A DNA stretch of 60,360 nucleotides, from the NCBI GenBank assembly GCA_015062825.1, contig SUTR01000004.1:1-60360 (forward strand), written 5' to 3'. This document shows, in pieces, positions 49,086 through 58,829 of this stretch. Source of the DNA: Methanosphaera stadtmanae. Lineage in GTDB: Archaea; Methanobacteriota; Methanobacteria; Methanobacteriales; Methanobacteriaceae. The notes beneath the pieces are model-generated. The model worked only from the letters and a program-made list of their open reading frames with translations, made no database searches and was not told where the DNA came from. Position 1 is the stretch's first letter; each line of letters opens with the position of its first letter. The position numbers and the translations under genes are program-made.

Positions 49086-49949
49086 TTGATTTTATTAGAT
49101 GAAAATACAGAAGCAATAGTACAAGGAATTACAGGTAAACAGGGAAGATTCCATACAAAACATATGTTGGAATATGGTACTAACATTGTAGCAGGTACAA
49201 GTCCAGGTAAAGCAGGACAAACTGTAGAAGGCATACCTGTATACAATTCAATTGAGGAAATTAAAAAACACCATCCAAATGTAAATGCAAGTATCATATT
49301 TATTCCAGCACCACATGTTAAAGATGCAACATTTGAAGCTATATCCCAATTAGATTTAGTTATTATTATTACAGAACATGTTCCAGTACAGGATACCATG
49401 GAAATAGTCCAATATGCAAAAGATAACAATACTAAAATTATTGGACCAAACACTCCCGGACTTATTACTCCAGGTGTTGGTAAATTAGGTATTATGCCTA
49501 CAAACATATTCAATAAGGGAAAAGTAGGATTGGTCTCACGTAGTGGAACATTAACCTATGAAATTGCTAGTCAAATTACGGCAGCTGGTCTTGGAGAAAG
49601 TACATGTGTTGGTATTGGTGGAGATCCAGTAACAGGTATGGATTTCATTAAAGTACTGGATGAATTTGAAAAAGATCCTGAAACTGAACAGATTGTTCTT
49701 CTTGGTGAAATTGGTGGAATAGCAGAAGTTAAAGCAGCAAGATATGCTCAGGAAAATATTTCAAAACCTATAGTTGCATTTATTGCAGGAGTATCAGCAC
49801 CACAAGGAAAACGTATGGGGCATGCTGGTGCTATTATTGAAGGAACTGATGGTACAGCTCAACATAAGAAACAACTTCTAAAAGAATATGGAGTACATGT
49901 TGCTGATATTCCTAGTGAAATTATAAGCATTCTAAAAGAGTTACAATAA
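49086..49949 (+). CDS. sucD: Succinate--CoA ligase, alpha subunit
   Basis: A 287-residue subunit carrying the CoA site and the phosphorylated His. It has '[16 protein letters not shown]', '[11 protein letters not shown]', '[10 protein letters not shown]', '[14 protein letters not shown]' and 'GHAGAIIEG' (active His). The start is TTG with GGGAGAGG upstream. The beta subunit gene sucC is not adjacent, which is normal in many methanogens. It serves the incomplete reductive TCA branch. Confidence 0.95.
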   Translation: MILLDENTEAIVQGITGKQGRFHTKHMLEYGTNIVAGTSPGKAGQTVEGIPVYNSIEEIKKHHPNVNASIIFIPAPHVKDATFEAISQLDLVIIITEHVPVQDTMEIVQYAKDNNTKIIGPNTPGLITPGVGKLGIMPTNIFNKGKVGLVSRSGTLTYEIASQITAAGLGESTCVGIGGDPVTGMDFIKVLDEFEKDPETEQIVLLGEIGGIAEVKAARYAQENISKPIVAFIAGVSAPQGKRMGHAGAIIEGTDGTAQHKKQLLKEYGVHVADIPSEIISILKELQ

Positions 49950-50090
49950 TATTTTTCTTCACCATCAAACACAATATTGATAATTATTTAATGGATTTTA
50001 TCCATTTCTAATTTTTTTAAATAATAAGATTTATTAAAAACATTTACAAATAATAATATTAAACATTTCATTAATTATGAGGAGATTACT

Positions 50091-51296
50091 ATGGATAACA
50101 TAGATGAAATAATTGAAAAACTAGAAAATGGAGAAATAAAGCTTCATCAGCTAGAAAATATTATGGAATCTGCAAATAAGGCAGCTGATATTCGTCGTAG
50201 ATTTATAGAAAAACAATCAAATACCAAGTTAGAAAATATTGGTAGTTACTCTATAGACATGACTGAAACATCAAAGAAAAATATTGAAAATGCAATAGGA
50301 ACTATTCAAGTGCCTGTAGGTGTAGTTGGACCATTAAAGATTTACACCGAAGATGAAACAATTGAAACATACGTTCCTATGGCAACAACAGAAGGTGCTT
50401 TACTTGCATCAGTTAATAGAGGATGTTCTGCAATTAGAAAGGCAGATAATTGTCATGTATCTATTACCAATAATCAGATGACCCGTGCACCGGCAATTAA
50501 GACCAAATCAGTAGAAGCTGCTAAGAAGCTTAAGAATTGGATTAATGATAATTTTGAAAGGATTAAACAGGAAGCTGAAACAACCACAAGCCATGGAAAA
50601 TTATTGAAGATTGATCCTATAGCAATAGTTGGAAGATATGTGTATCCTAGATTTGTTTATTATACTGGTGACAGTATGGGTATGAATATGGTTACTATAG
50701 CTACAGAAAAGGCATTGAGCATTATTGAAGAAGAAAATGATATTAGTGTCATTGCATTAAGCGGTAATTTATGTGTTGATAAAAAGCCTTCTGCCATTAA
50801 TATGATAGAAGGAAGAGGTAAAAGTTTAATTGCTGAAATTACCATTCCAAAGGATGTTGTTGAGAAAACCTTGAAGACCACCACTGAAGCTATGGTGGAA
50901 GTTAATTATGTAAAAAACTTATTGGGCTCTGCCATAAGTGGTAGCTATGGATATAATGCACATTTTGCTAATATGGTAGCAGCAGTATTCCTTGCTTGCG
51001 GACAGGATCCAGCCCACGTTGTTGAAGGAAGTATTGGTATTACCTCTGCTGAAAATGATGATGGCGATTTATACTTCAGCATAACATTACCTGACCTTCC
51101 AGTTGCAACAGTTGGTGGTGGAACAAGACTTGAAACTGCAGTTGAGTCATTGAACATTATGGATTGTAAGGGTTCTGGCAAGGTTGAAAGATTTGCATCC
51201 ATCATTGCAGGAATAGTCCTTGCAGGTGAATTGTCCCTTGTAGGTGCTCTTGCAGCAGGACATCTTGCACGTGCACATAAACAATTAGGACGATAA
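50091..51296 (+). CDS. hmgA: 3-hydroxy-3-methylglutaryl-CoA reductase (class I)
   Basis: A 401-residue NADPH enzyme making mevalonate for archaeal isoprenoid lipids. It has 'IPVGVVGPL'-type and 'MATTEGALLASVNRGC' (catalytic Glu), 'TGDSMGMNMVT' (NADP site), 'LCVDKKPSAIN' (Lys), 'GQDPAHVVEGS' (Asp) and a C-terminal 'GHLARAHKQLGR' (His). The length is that of class I archaeal forms. AGGAGATTACT precedes the ATG. Confidence 0.97.
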   Translation: MDNIDEIIEKLENGEIKLHQLENIMESANKAADIRRRFIEKQSNTKLENIGSYSIDMTETSKKNIENAIGTIQVPVGVVGPLKIYTEDETIETYVPMATTEGALLASVNRGCSAIRKADNCHVSITNNQMTRAPAIKTKSVEAAKKLKNWINDNFERIKQEAETTTSHGKLLKIDPIAIVGRYVYPRFVYYTGDSMGMNMVTIATEKALSIIEEENDISVIALSGNLCVDKKPSAINMIEGRGKSLIAEITIPKDVVEKTLKTTTEAMVEVNYVKNLLGSAISGSYGYNAHFANMVAAVFLACGQDPAHVVEGSIGITSAENDDGDLYFSITLPDLPVATVGGGTRLETAVESLNIMDCKGSGKVERFASIIAGIVLAGELSLVGALAAGHLARAHKQLGR

Positions 51297-51329
51297 AATT
51301 TAAAATAAATATTAAAGGATAAATTAATT

Positions 51330-51917
51330 ATGAAAGTAACGTTAAAGAAAATTATAAAGGATTATATAGAACTTAGTCGTTATGTGGCTTTAGGTTCATT
51401 GGATGGTATTTTAACCGTGCTTAGTATTTCACTTACTGCTGCTATTGTAGGATTATCCAGTGGTGGAAATGTTAATCCATGGACTGTTGGTCTTACCGGT
51501 TTAAGTGGTGGTATTGCTATTGCATTATCCAATGGTTTTGGTTCATATGTTGGTGAACATGCAGAGGAAGGTAAACTAATAAGAGAACTTGAAAATCAGA
51601 TGATACTTAAAGAACGTAAACTTGATGATACTGTTATTCATCAACAGGCAAAGTATCGTGTATTTATGAGTATGCTTACTCATGGAAGTGCAAGTTTTAT
51701 GGGTTCATTTATTCCATCAATTCCATTTTTCATATTCAGTGACATATACACTGCACTTAGTGCTACACTTATCATATGTTTTGTGATGCTTGTAGTATTA
51801 GGCTGTTATCTAGGTAAGATTTCACAGGAAAGTATGGCCAAAACTGCTTTTAAAATCATATCTGTTGGTGTGCTAATAGTCATAATTAGTTATCTTATGG
51901 GTGGAGGACATGGATAA
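51330..51917 (+). CDS. VIT1/CCC1-like membrane protein (TIGR00267 family)
   Basis: A 195-residue protein with about five membrane helices. It has 'YVALGSLDGILTVLSI' near the start and 'LSNGFGSYVGEHAE', which resemble the metal-binding helices of CCC1/VIT1 iron-manganese transporters. A charged cytoplasmic loop ('RELENQMILKERKLDD') lies between helices 3 and 4, as in that family. It follows hmgA after 33 bases and is likely co-transcribed. The transported ion is unproven. Confidence 0.8.
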   Translation: MKVTLKKIIKDYIELSRYVALGSLDGILTVLSISLTAAIVGLSSGGNVNPWTVGLTGLSGGIAIALSNGFGSYVGEHAEEGKLIRELENQMILKERKLDDTVIHQQAKYRVFMSMLTHGSASFMGSFIPSIPFFIFSDIYTALSATLIICFVMLVVLGCYLGKISQESMAKTAFKIISVGVLIVIISYLMGGGHG

Positions 51918-51960
51918 TATCCATGCATAATCCCAATTCTCCTTTCCACATTTCATTTAC

Positions 51961-51967
51961 TTTTTTT
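51961..51967 (+). terminator. Oligo-T terminator after the VIT1/CCC1-like gene
   Basis: T7 lies 43 bases after the stop, preceded by 'TTCATTTAC'. Confidence 0.35.
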
Positions 51968-52166
51968 AGATTAGAATATTATATTGACATACAAAACGTA
52001 TTGATATCATCGTCCTATCTACCAATAATTATGATTTCAATAAAGGTAATATTATTATTAAATAGTAAACAGATATAATATTACTAGAGAAATATTGTTG
52101 TAAACTAATTTATTAGATTCATATTTAAAAGATACAATATTATATTGATAGTTAAGGAGAATTTAA

Positions 52167-53366
52167 ATGATAAGATGTATTTCATGTGGAGCAGAATACG
52201 ATGATGATGAAATAATATACACATGCAGTAAATGTGACTCCATATTAGAAGTTGTAACAGAAGTAGATGGAATATCAAAAGATACCTTTGAAAACAGAAG
52301 AGATAACATATGGAAATATAAGGAATTTTTACCAGTAAATGCTGAAAACAGAATAAGCCTTGATGAAGGTGGAACTCCATTTTGTAAATGTGACAAAATA
52401 GGAGAAGAACTAGGAGTAGAACTCTATGTTAAAGTAGAAGGTTCCAACCCAACAGGCAGTTTTAAAGATCGTGGAATGAGTGTAGGAACTACAAAAGCTG
52501 TTGATTTAGGTGTAGGAATGGTTGGATGTGCATCTACAGGTAATACATCTGCATCATTATCAGCATATGCAGCACGAGCAGGACTTAAATGTGCAGTACT
52601 TTTACCATCCGGAAAAGTAGCATTAGGAAAACTAGCACAGGCAATGTTCCATGGAGCCAAAGTATTTGGAGTAGATGGAAACTTTGATGATGCATTAGAA
52701 ACCATTACAAAATTAGCATTAGATGGAGAATTATACCTATTGAATTCAATAAATCCATATCGTCTAGAAGGACAAAAGACCATTGGTATGGAAATAGTCC
52801 ATGATTTAGGATGGCAAAGTCCTGACAGAATTGTTCTACCAGTAGGTAATGCAGGAAACATATCTGCAATATGGAAGGGTATAACTGAATTCAGCAATGC
52901 AGGTTATATTAAGGACACACCTATGATGACTGGTATTCAAGCTGTTAACAGTGCACCAATAGCAAATGCTATTAAGGCAGGCACTGATGAAGTTGTTCCA
53001 GTAGAAAATCCTGAAACCATTGCAACTGCTATTAGGATAGGAGCACCTGTAAGTACACTTAAAGCTATGAGAGCAATTAAAGAATCAAATGGTACTGCAG
53101 AAACAGTTACTGATGATGAAATTCTAGATGCACAAAAATATCTTGCAAGAACAGAAGGTATTGGTGTGGAACCTGCTAGTGCAGCATCAATTGCAGGACT
53201 TAGAAAACTTGTTGAAAATGGTGTTGTTGATAAGGGTGAACGTGTAGTATGTGTTGTAACAGGTCACGTTCTTAAAGATCCTAATGTTGCAATAGATGCT
53301 TGTGAAGAACCAACACAGGTTTCATCAGATCCTGAAGCTATTCGTGAAGTTATACGAACTATGTAA
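52167..53366 (+). CDS. thrC: Threonine synthase
   Basis: A 399-residue PLP enzyme turning O-phosphohomoserine into threonine. It has an N-terminal zinc ribbon ('CISCGAEY' ... 'CSKCDSI'), the PLP Lys in 'GSFKDRGM', 'CASTGNTSASLSAYAARAG' and the phosphate loop 'PVGNAGNISA'. The length and ribbon match the archaeal form. AAGGAG is upstream of the ATG. It is monocistronic, with T7 after it. Confidence 0.96.
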   Translation: MIRCISCGAEYDDDEIIYTCSKCDSILEVVTEVDGISKDTFENRRDNIWKYKEFLPVNAENRISLDEGGTPFCKCDKIGEELGVELYVKVEGSNPTGSFKDRGMSVGTTKAVDLGVGMVGCASTGNTSASLSAYAARAGLKCAVLLPSGKVALGKLAQAMFHGAKVFGVDGNFDDALETITKLALDGELYLLNSINPYRLEGQKTIGMEIVHDLGWQSPDRIVLPVGNAGNISAIWKGITEFSNAGYIKDTPMMTGIQAVNSAPIANAIKAGTDEVVPVENPETIATAIRIGAPVSTLKAMRAIKESNGTAETVTDDEILDAQKYLARTEGIGVEPASAASIAGLRKLVENGVVDKGERVVCVVTGHVLKDPNVAIDACEEPTQVSSDPEAIREVIRTM

Positions 53367-53406
53367 TATTAGATATTACTCCTTAAACTCCTCTTCTAAT
53401 TATTAC

Positions 53407-53413
53407 TTTTTTT
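53407..53413 (+). terminator. Oligo-T terminator after thrC
   Basis: T7 lies 40 bases after the thrC stop in a 'TATTAC' plus T7 context. A short perfect inverted repeat (53475-53481 and 53485-53491) follows further on. Confidence 0.4.
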
Positions 53414-53643
53414 CCCAAGTATACCCAATTTTTTAAATAAGCTTTCTTGAAGACATATTCCCATAATCTTTTAGAATAATCAAGGATTATTTAAAAATAT
53501 TCTTTTAAGAAGCATACAAGAAACATATAACTGATTAAACCGAATATGAATTGTGAAATTCAATTAAATAAATATATGAGAAAATTATTATATTGTTGAT
53601 TGATAAATATAATTACTATTTGATTAGATTTAGTGATGTACAT

Positions 53644-54267
53644 ATGATTAAAGAGGAACTTATAAGTATTTTTAGTAAAAAATATGTTAAGGATTATTTT
53701 ATCCGTAACAGGAATCTGATTTTATTGGGCATTATCATATTCATTATCTCCATAATTGTTGGTTATGTTTATAATGATGTGTTTAGGAACATTATGTTAG
53801 AGGCAATGAAAAATATGAATATTCCATTGGATAATCCTATAGATAGTACAGTTGCATTGTTCTTGAATAATATTCGTGTTAATCTATTGATGATTCTGTT
53901 GGGATTTACATTTTCAGTTATATCCGTGATGGTGTTGTTTGTTAATGGTATTTTGATTGGCTTTATAACTAGTATTGTGCCTGGCCATATCATATTTTTA
54001 TATACTTTTCCTCATGGTATTTTCGAGATTCCTGCCTTGTTTCTTGCAATGCTTGGATCATTTATTGTCACTAAGTTTGAAATTAAGATATTGAAGGGTA
54101 TTTTTCAGAATGGAAAAACATTTAAGGGAGAGCTTCATGACTCAAGATTGATGATAAAGGACATCATTTTAACAATTATTTTAGTCACTGTGCTACTTTG
54201 TATTGCAGCAATTATTGAAGCTAATTTTACATTGACTATTGGTAATTTTATTATGAGTCTGTTATAA
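53644..54267 (+). CDS. SpoIIM-like membrane protein (DUF95, stage II sporulation protein M family)
   Basis: A 207-residue protein with about five hydrophobic helices. The motif 'PHGIFEIPALFLAMLGSF' in the middle is the signature of the SpoIIM/DUF95 family. ATG 53644 is chosen, since GTGAT lies 5 bases before it; a start at 53593 would add a poor leader. The family's role in archaea is unknown, perhaps membrane remodelling or transport. It is 17 bases before the kinase gene. Confidence 0.82.
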   Translation: MIKEELISIFSKKYVKDYFIRNRNLILLGIIIFIISIIVGYVYNDVFRNIMLEAMKNMNIPLDNPIDSTVALFLNNIRVNLLMILLGFTFSVISVMVLFVNGILIGFITSIVPGHIIFLYTFPHGIFEIPALFLAMLGSFIVTKFEIKILKGIFQNGKTFKGELHDSRLMIKDIILTIILVTVLLCIAAIIEANFTLTIGNFIMSLL

Positions 54268-54284
54268 AGGAGGATTAGATTTTT

Positions 54285-54830
54285 ATGATGATTACAATTA
54301 CGGGAACTCCAGGTACTGGTAAGACCACGGTTTCACAACTATTGCATCAGCGACTAGATTCTAAGCTTATTAGTATCAATTCTCTTCTTGATGATTATGA
54401 TTTGAATTTGGGTACTGATGAGGTTCGTGGTTATAGGATTGTTGATACTGAGGCTATGATACCCATTATTAACGATATTAAAAATGAAAATGCTGAGACT
54501 CTGTTGATTTTTGAGGGTCATCTTGCACAGGATTATCCTTTTAGTGACCTGATTGTTGTGTTAAGATGTGATCCTTTGATTCTTAAAGAAAGATTATCCC
54601 ATCGCAATTGGAAGGATAAAAAAGTGGATGAAAATGTTTCTGCCGAGATTTTAGGTGTTTGCACTTCTGAAAGTTATGAGACCTATGGAGATATTGTTCA
54701 GGAAGTTGACACCACTAACAAGTCACCTGAGGAGATTGTTGATATTCTTGTTAAAATTATTGATGGTGATGTTGTTTGTCCATTGGGTGTGATTGATTAT
54801 TTGGGTAAATATTTTAATTTATTGGACTGA
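54285..54830 (+). CDS. Adenylate kinase of the AK6/Fap7 type
   Basis: A 181-residue small kinase. Its P-loop 'ITGTPGTGKTTVSQLL' starts at residue 4, followed by 'IVDTEAMIPII', 'LIFEGHLAQDYP' and the lid 'SHRNWKDKKVDENVSAE'. This is the archaeal counterpart of Fap7/hCINAP, which has adenylate kinase activity and helps cut pre-18S rRNA at a late step of small-subunit assembly. AGGAGG is upstream. It leads into a run of ribosome-linked genes. Confidence 0.88.
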   Translation: MMITITGTPGTGKTTVSQLLHQRLDSKLISINSLLDDYDLNLGTDEVRGYRIVDTEAMIPIINDIKNENAETLLIFEGHLAQDYPFSDLIVVLRCDPLILKERLSHRNWKDKKVDENVSAEILGVCTSESYETYGDIVQEVDTTNKSPEEIVDILVKIIDGDVVCPLGVIDYLGKYFNLLD

Positions 54831-55129
54831 TAATAGTTAGTGCTAATATTTTTTCTATAAGTTTAACTTTATAGTATTTATATCTTTCTTTTTTTCAGAT
54901 TATTTTTTTATTTTCAAGTAATGCTGAATAATTTTTATGCTAACTTTTGTCTATGTTATATGACAATTGGTGAAAATGACCTTCAAGTAGACATAATATA
55001 TTTAAGTAATGTTAAACATAAATTATATTATTATTCTTAAGTTTACTATCTAGATTTTATGTTTATCATAATTTCATTCCTTGCACTTAAGAACAATATT
55101 TCTATATTTTTTTAGAGGATTAGATATTT

Positions 55130-55444
55130 TTGAGCAGAAGAAAACAAAAGAAATGGATTAATAAGATTGCCAATGAAAGAATGGAAATATTATTTAATCG
55201 AGCAGAGTATGAGTTTTCTAAGCATCCTGAAAGATCTGATCGTTATGTTAAGCTAACTCGTAGTATCTCTACTAAGTATAATATAACATTACCACATTAT
55301 TGGCGAGGAAGATTTTGTAAAAAATGTAATAAGTTCCTTAAACCAGGAGCTAACTTAAGAGTAAGGCTTTCTGACAATACCATTTCAAGAACATGTCTTG
55401 AATGTGGTTATACAACCAGAGTACCATACACTAAGGAAGAATAG
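55130..55444 (+). CDS. rnp4: Ribonuclease P protein component 4 (Rpp21)
   Basis: A 104-residue zinc protein of the archaeal RNase P, pairing with Rpp29 to bind the RNA specificity domain. The start is TTG ('SRRKQKKWINKIANERMEIL'). 'CKKCNKF' and 'CLECGY' supply four zinc ligands. GAGGATTAGAT lies upstream. A 299-base gap before it holds T-runs, AT-rich promoter sequence and a near-perfect hairpin at 54855-54874. It begins the translation cluster and is 18 bases from the next gene. Confidence 0.92.
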   Translation: MSRRKQKKWINKIANERMEILFNRAEYEFSKHPERSDRYVKLTRSISTKYNITLPHYWRGRFCKKCNKFLKPGANLRVRLSDNTISRTCLECGYTTRVPYTKEE

Positions 55445-55462
55445 GTTAATGGAGTTGATTAT

Positions 55463-55726
55463 ATGAGCAAAGTCCAGAGTAAAAAAGAAATAATGAGAAA
55501 TTCACTTAATGCAGTTGAAATTAATATAGGTAAGAATGGTATTAATGAAAATGTATTTGAAGAAATCAGACGTCAATTAAAAAATGGTGAAATTGTAAAA
55601 ATACGATTTACTCGTAATATCGCATCTAATAAAGATGAATTCTTAGAGGAAATCGTTAAAAATACAAAGTCCCAATTGATTGATGTTAGAGGTAATGTTG
55701 CCGTATTATATAAAAGGAAAAGATAA
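55463..55726 (+). CDS. YhbY/CRM-domain RNA-binding protein
   Basis: An 87-residue single CRM domain. It has 'NAVEINIGKNGINENVFEEI' and the 'VRGNVAVLYKRK' end, and differs from the usual GxxG loop by 'IGKNGI'. Bacterial YhbY associates with the large-subunit precursor. Here it lies between rnp4 and S19e, so a role in rRNA maturation fits. Confidence 0.9.
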   Translation: MSKVQSKKEIMRNSLNAVEINIGKNGINENVFEEIRRQLKNGEIVKIRFTRNIASNKDEFLEEIVKNTKSQLIDVRGNVAVLYKRKR

Positions 55727-55781
55727 TTCTAAAATTTATAGAACAATAAAAACTATAATTTAATAGGAGGCAAATTAAACC

Positions 55782-56219
55782 ATGACAACAGCATTCGATG
55801 TACCTGCTGATAGTTTAATTAATGCAGTAAGTAAAGAATTAAAAGAAAACGATAAAATTAATGAACCTTCATGGGCACAGTTTGTAAAAACTGGTGTACA
55901 TAAAGAACGTAGACCTGAAAATCCAGATTGGTGGTATGTAAGAACTGCAGCATTACTCAGAAGAGTATATGTAGATGGTCCTGTAGGACTTAGCAGATTA
56001 CAAACTAAATATGGTGGCAACAAAGATAGAGGAACCAACCCTGAAAAATTCAGAAAAGGAAGTGGATCTATCATAAGAACCGCATTACAACAATTAGAAG
56101 AAGCAGGATATGTACAGAAAACTGAAGAAGGTAGATGTGTAACACCTGCAGGTCAATCATATTTAGACAACAAAGCTACTGAAATTATTAAAGACATTCC
56201 TGAATTATCAAAATACTAA
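55782..56219 (+). CDS. rps19e: 30S ribosomal protein S19e
   Basis: A 145-residue small-subunit protein needed for 30S maturation. It has '[20 protein letters not shown]', '[20 protein letters not shown]', '[21 protein letters not shown]' and '[20 protein letters not shown]', all family blocks. It has a strong AGGAGG start and normal length. Confidence 0.97.
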   Translation: MTTAFDVPADSLINAVSKELKENDKINEPSWAQFVKTGVHKERRPENPDWWYVRTAALLRRVYVDGPVGLSRLQTKYGGNKDRGTNPEKFRKGSGSIIRTALQQLEEAGYVQKTEEGRCVTPAGQSYLDNKATEIIKDIPELSKY

Positions 56220-56257
56220 TTATGGGAAATTATTAAAAACAAGGGAGTTGTATTATC

Positions 56258-56617
56258 ATGAGTGAACTTGATGATATTAGACGTAGAAGAATGGAACAGA
56301 TAAGACAACAACAGATGCAACAACAGCAACAGCAACCTGCTATGGATTATCAACAAATGCAACAAGAAGAACAAATGAGACAACAGTATGAACAACAGAA
56401 GAAACAAGCACTAAGACAAATATTAACTCCAGAAGCACGTCAAAGACTGGCAAACCTTAGATTAACCAAACCAGAAGTAGTTAACGCAATTGAATTACAG
56501 TTAATACAATTGGCTGAAGCTAGACAGATACCATTACCAGTTAGTGATGATACTGTAAAACAGATTCTAAGAAATATGCAAGGTCAAAAACGTGAAATTC
56601 ACATTACAAGAAAATAA
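56258..56617 (+). CDS. PDCD5/TFAR19-family DNA-binding protein
   Basis: A 119-residue archaeal PDCD5 homologue. The N-terminus is Gln-rich (residues 15-55, many Q repeats). The core has 'LTPEARQRLANLRLTKPE' and 'IQLAEARQIPLPVSD'. Archaeal members bind nucleic acid or chaperonin. Its place after S19e is conserved in many archaea and supports a translation link. Confidence 0.92.
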   Translation: MSELDDIRRRRMEQIRQQQMQQQQQQPAMDYQQMQQEEQMRQQYEQQKKQALRQILTPEARQRLANLRLTKPEVVNAIELQLIQLAEARQIPLPVSDDTVKQILRNMQGQKREIHITRK

Positions 56618-56638
56618 TTATAATGTCTGTGTATTCTT

Positions 56639-57229
56639 ATGAAAGTAGCTATTACTTATAGTGGTGGAAAAGATAGTTCATTAATGGCAGTCATACTTGA
56701 TCGTCTAGGATATGATGTTGAGTTGGTTACAATTAACTTTGGAATCTTTGATTCTACAAAACCAGCAATTGAATCAGCAGCAAGTTTAGGATTTAAACAC
56801 AAGGTTTTAAAACTGGATAAACAGATATTACTTGATGCTGTAGATATGATTATTGAAGATAATTTTCCAAACAACGGAATAAATCATATACATCATACCG
56901 TACTTGAAATTCTGGCAGATGATTATAAAATCATAGCCGACGGTACAAGACGAGAAGATAGAATACCTAAAATGAAGATGAATGAAATTCAAAGCTTGGA
57001 AGATAGGAAGAATGTTCAATATTTAAACCTAACAGGAATTGGATATAAAACTATTAATGATATAAGTGATGATTTATTCAAACTTCAAAAAAGTGAAAGC
57101 AACATCCATAACAGTTCAGATTATGAGATGGAAATTAGGGTATTGCTGGAAGAAAAAGGTTATGACACTGATGAATTTTTCCCGAGACATATTCAATCAA
57201 GAGTTATAGGATGGAATAAAAATGAGTAA
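56639..57229 (+). CDS. PP-loop ATPase of unknown specificity
   Basis: A 196-residue adenylating enzyme with PP-loop '[20 protein letters not shown]'. '[14 protein letters not shown]' and '[12 protein letters not shown]' follow. It lacks the CXXC pair of tRNA 2-thiolation enzymes and the THUMP domain of ThiI. It sits between PDCD5 and L39e, and its last 8 bases overlap the L39e start, so translation is coupled. A tRNA or ribosome modification role is an inference from context. Confidence 0.78.
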   Translation: MKVAITYSGGKDSSLMAVILDRLGYDVELVTINFGIFDSTKPAIESAASLGFKHKVLKLDKQILLDAVDMIIEDNFPNNGINHIHHTVLEILADDYKIIADGTRREDRIPKMKMNEIQSLEDRKNVQYLNLTGIGYKTINDISDDLFKLQKSESNIHNSSDYEMEIRVLLEEKGYDTDEFFPRHIQSRVIGWNKNE

Positions 57230-57377
57230 AAATAAACAATTACCTAAAAAGCTTAGATTAGCTAAAAAAACTAAACAAAACAGAAGAGTACCTATCTTTG
57301 CTATGATGAAAACATCAAGAAGATTAAGAACTCATCCAAAAGCTAGACAATGGAGTAGAAGTAAAATTAAAGTATAA
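57222..57377 (+). CDS. rpl39e: 50S ribosomal protein L39e
   Basis: A 51-residue basic protein of the exit tunnel. It has '[20 protein letters not shown]', '[18 protein letters not shown]' and the end '[10 protein letters not shown]', and is full length. The ATG lies inside the last codons of the PP-loop gene (8-base overlap). Too short for usual length cut-offs but unmistakable. Confidence 0.95.
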   Translation: MSKNKQLPKKLRLAKKTKQNRRVPIFAMMKTSRRLRTHPKARQWSRSKIKV

Positions 57378-57424
57378 ACACACTATATTTAATTTTTATT
57401 TAAAGCTTACAGGAGTGTATATTA

Positions 57425-57670
57425 ATGGAAAGAATTTACACAATCCCACTTAGGGATGTTAAAAGAGTACCTAGAACAAAAAGGTCACCTAAAGCAATGA
57501 GATACATCAGAGAATTCATTCAAAAACATATGAAAACTGAAGATGTAATCATTGACCAATCAGTTAATGAAAAAGTATGGGAAAGAGGAATAGAAAAAAT
57601 CCCTTCAAAAATTAAAGTTAAAGCTGTTGAAGAAGATGGAACAGTAGAAGTTACATTAGTAGAAGAATAA
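57425..57670 (+). CDS. rpl31e: 50S ribosomal protein L31e
   Basis: An 81-residue large-subunit protein near the tunnel exit. It has '[20 protein letters not shown]', '[20 protein letters not shown]', '[19 protein letters not shown]'. It lies 47 bases after L39e, the usual archaeal pair. CAGGAGTG is upstream. Confidence 0.96.
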   Translation: MERIYTIPLRDVKRVPRTKRSPKAMRYIREFIQKHMKTEDVIIDQSVNEKVWERGIEKIPSKIKVKAVEEDGTVEVTLVEE

Positions 57671-57707
57671 TCAATCTACTAATTTATGCTAACTATGAGA
57701 TTATTAA

Positions 57708-57829
57708 ATTATCTAAAACCCTTTATCATTATAATACGAGTTACTAAAGGATTAGATAATAATGTATACATGTAAATAAGAGAACTTAATCAACTCTCTG
57801 CTACTTAAATATAATTCTCATTATTTAAG
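57708..57829. ncRNA. Structured intergenic element between L31e and eIF6
   Basis: Two hairpins lie in the 228-base gap. The first has arms ATTATCTAA plus CCTTTA (57708-57725) and TAAAGG plus TTAGATAAT (57745-57760), 15 pairs with a 3-by-1 internal loop and a 19-base terminal loop. The second is CTTAAATA (57804-57811) with TATTTAAG (57822-57829), loop 10. It could be a leader controlling eIF6, an L31e 3' end or a small RNA. Strand is unclear. Confidence 0.4.
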
Positions 57830-57898
57830 AGATGGGTAATAGAATTATATTGTTACATAATAGTCAAAATAAAAATAATTCACAGATGGAGTGATAAG

Positions 57899-58567
57899 AT
57901 GATTCAACGATTTGACATAGATGGAAATCCTAATTTAGGAGTATCCATATTAGCAAAGGACAATGTCGCAATAGTTTCTCCAGGACTTCAAGAATCATAC
58001 ATGAAAACTATTGAAGAAACACTTAAGGTACCAATTATTAAAACACCAATCTGTGGTAGTAATCTAGCAGGAGCATTAATGGCTGGAAATTCAAACGGTC
58101 TAATTGTATCACCATATATCTTTTCACATGAATTAGATATTATTCGTGAACATGATATTAATGTTGAAATAATTCCTGACAAATTAACTGCAATAGGAAA
58201 TGTAATTGTAGCTAATGATAATGGAGCTATTGTTCATCCAGGATTGTCTGATGAATCAAAAAGAATACTTAGAAAAACATTAGAAGTAGAACTTGTTGAA
58301 AGCACAATTGCTGGATTTGATATAGTAGGATCAGCAGTAGCTGCTACAAATAAAGGAGCATTAGTACATCCTGATGCATCTGAAGATGAACTAGAATTAG
58401 TGGAAGATGCTTTAGGAGTACCTGCAAAAATTGGTACAGTTAACCGTGGAGTTAAACTCGTAGGAGCATGTATCATTGCAAATTCAAGAGGAGTCATTGT
58501 AGGAAATAAAACTACAGGACCAGAACTAGCAAGGATTGACCAAGTATTTAACTTATTCGAGGAATAA
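57899..58567 (+). CDS. eif6: Translation initiation factor 6
   Basis: A 222-residue ribosome anti-association factor that binds the 50S subunit. It shows five similar sub-domains, each with a 'NSNGLIVSP', 'NDNGAIVHP', 'TNKGALVHP' or 'NSRGVIVG' turn, as in the pentameric star of aIF6. GGAGTGAT gives a good start. It is followed by LX with two bases between. Confidence 0.97.
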   Translation: MIQRFDIDGNPNLGVSILAKDNVAIVSPGLQESYMKTIEETLKVPIIKTPICGSNLAGALMAGNSNGLIVSPYIFSHELDIIREHDINVEIIPDKLTAIGNVIVANDNGAIVHPGLSDESKRILRKTLEVELVESTIAGFDIVGSAVAATNKGALVHPDASEDELELVEDALGVPAKIGTVNRGVKLVGACIIANSRGVIVGNKTTGPELARIDQVFNLFEE

Positions 58568-58569
58568 TT

Positions 58570-58794
58570 ATGATAACTAAAATTTTTAGAGTAAAAGGAA
58601 AATTATTAGATGTTGATAAAACCAAACCATTTACAAGAGAATTAAAAGGTATTAAAGAAGAAGATGTTAAAGAAAAATTATACTCTGAATTTGGTAGTAA
58701 ACAACGTCTTAACAGGGATAAAATAGTATTCGATGAAATAGTCGAAATAACAGCTGACGAAGTAACAGATCCTGTTGTAAAAGATTTAATATAA
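58570..58794 (+). CDS. rplX: 50S ribosomal protein L18Ae (LX)
   Basis: A 74-residue archaeal LX protein. It has 'TKIFRVKGKLLDVDKTKPFT', 'VKEKLYSEFGSKQRLNRDKI' and 'IVEITADEV'. It begins two bases after the eIF6 stop, so the two are coupled, as in most archaea. Confidence 0.94.
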   Translation: MITKIFRVKGKLLDVDKTKPFTRELKGIKEEDVKEKLYSEFGSKQRLNRDKIVFDEIVEITADEVTDPVVKDLI

Positions 58795-58829
58795 ATGTGA
58801 CTGATATTCAAAATTAGAGGTGTATCATT

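Noticed and set aside
52131-52160. GATACAATAT...ATATTGATA before thrC resembling the repeat near the HxlR gene
   Set aside because: Half sites and spacing differ, and such words are common in DNA this AT-rich.
54957-55010. TGTCTA...TAGACA pair as a C/D box or hairpin RNA
   Set aside because: Only 6-base arms far apart, and no C or D box sequences were found.
56300-56400. CAA/CAG-rich stretch looking like a microsatellite
   Set aside because: It encodes the Gln-rich N-terminus of the PDCD5 protein in frame with a good start and conserved core after it.
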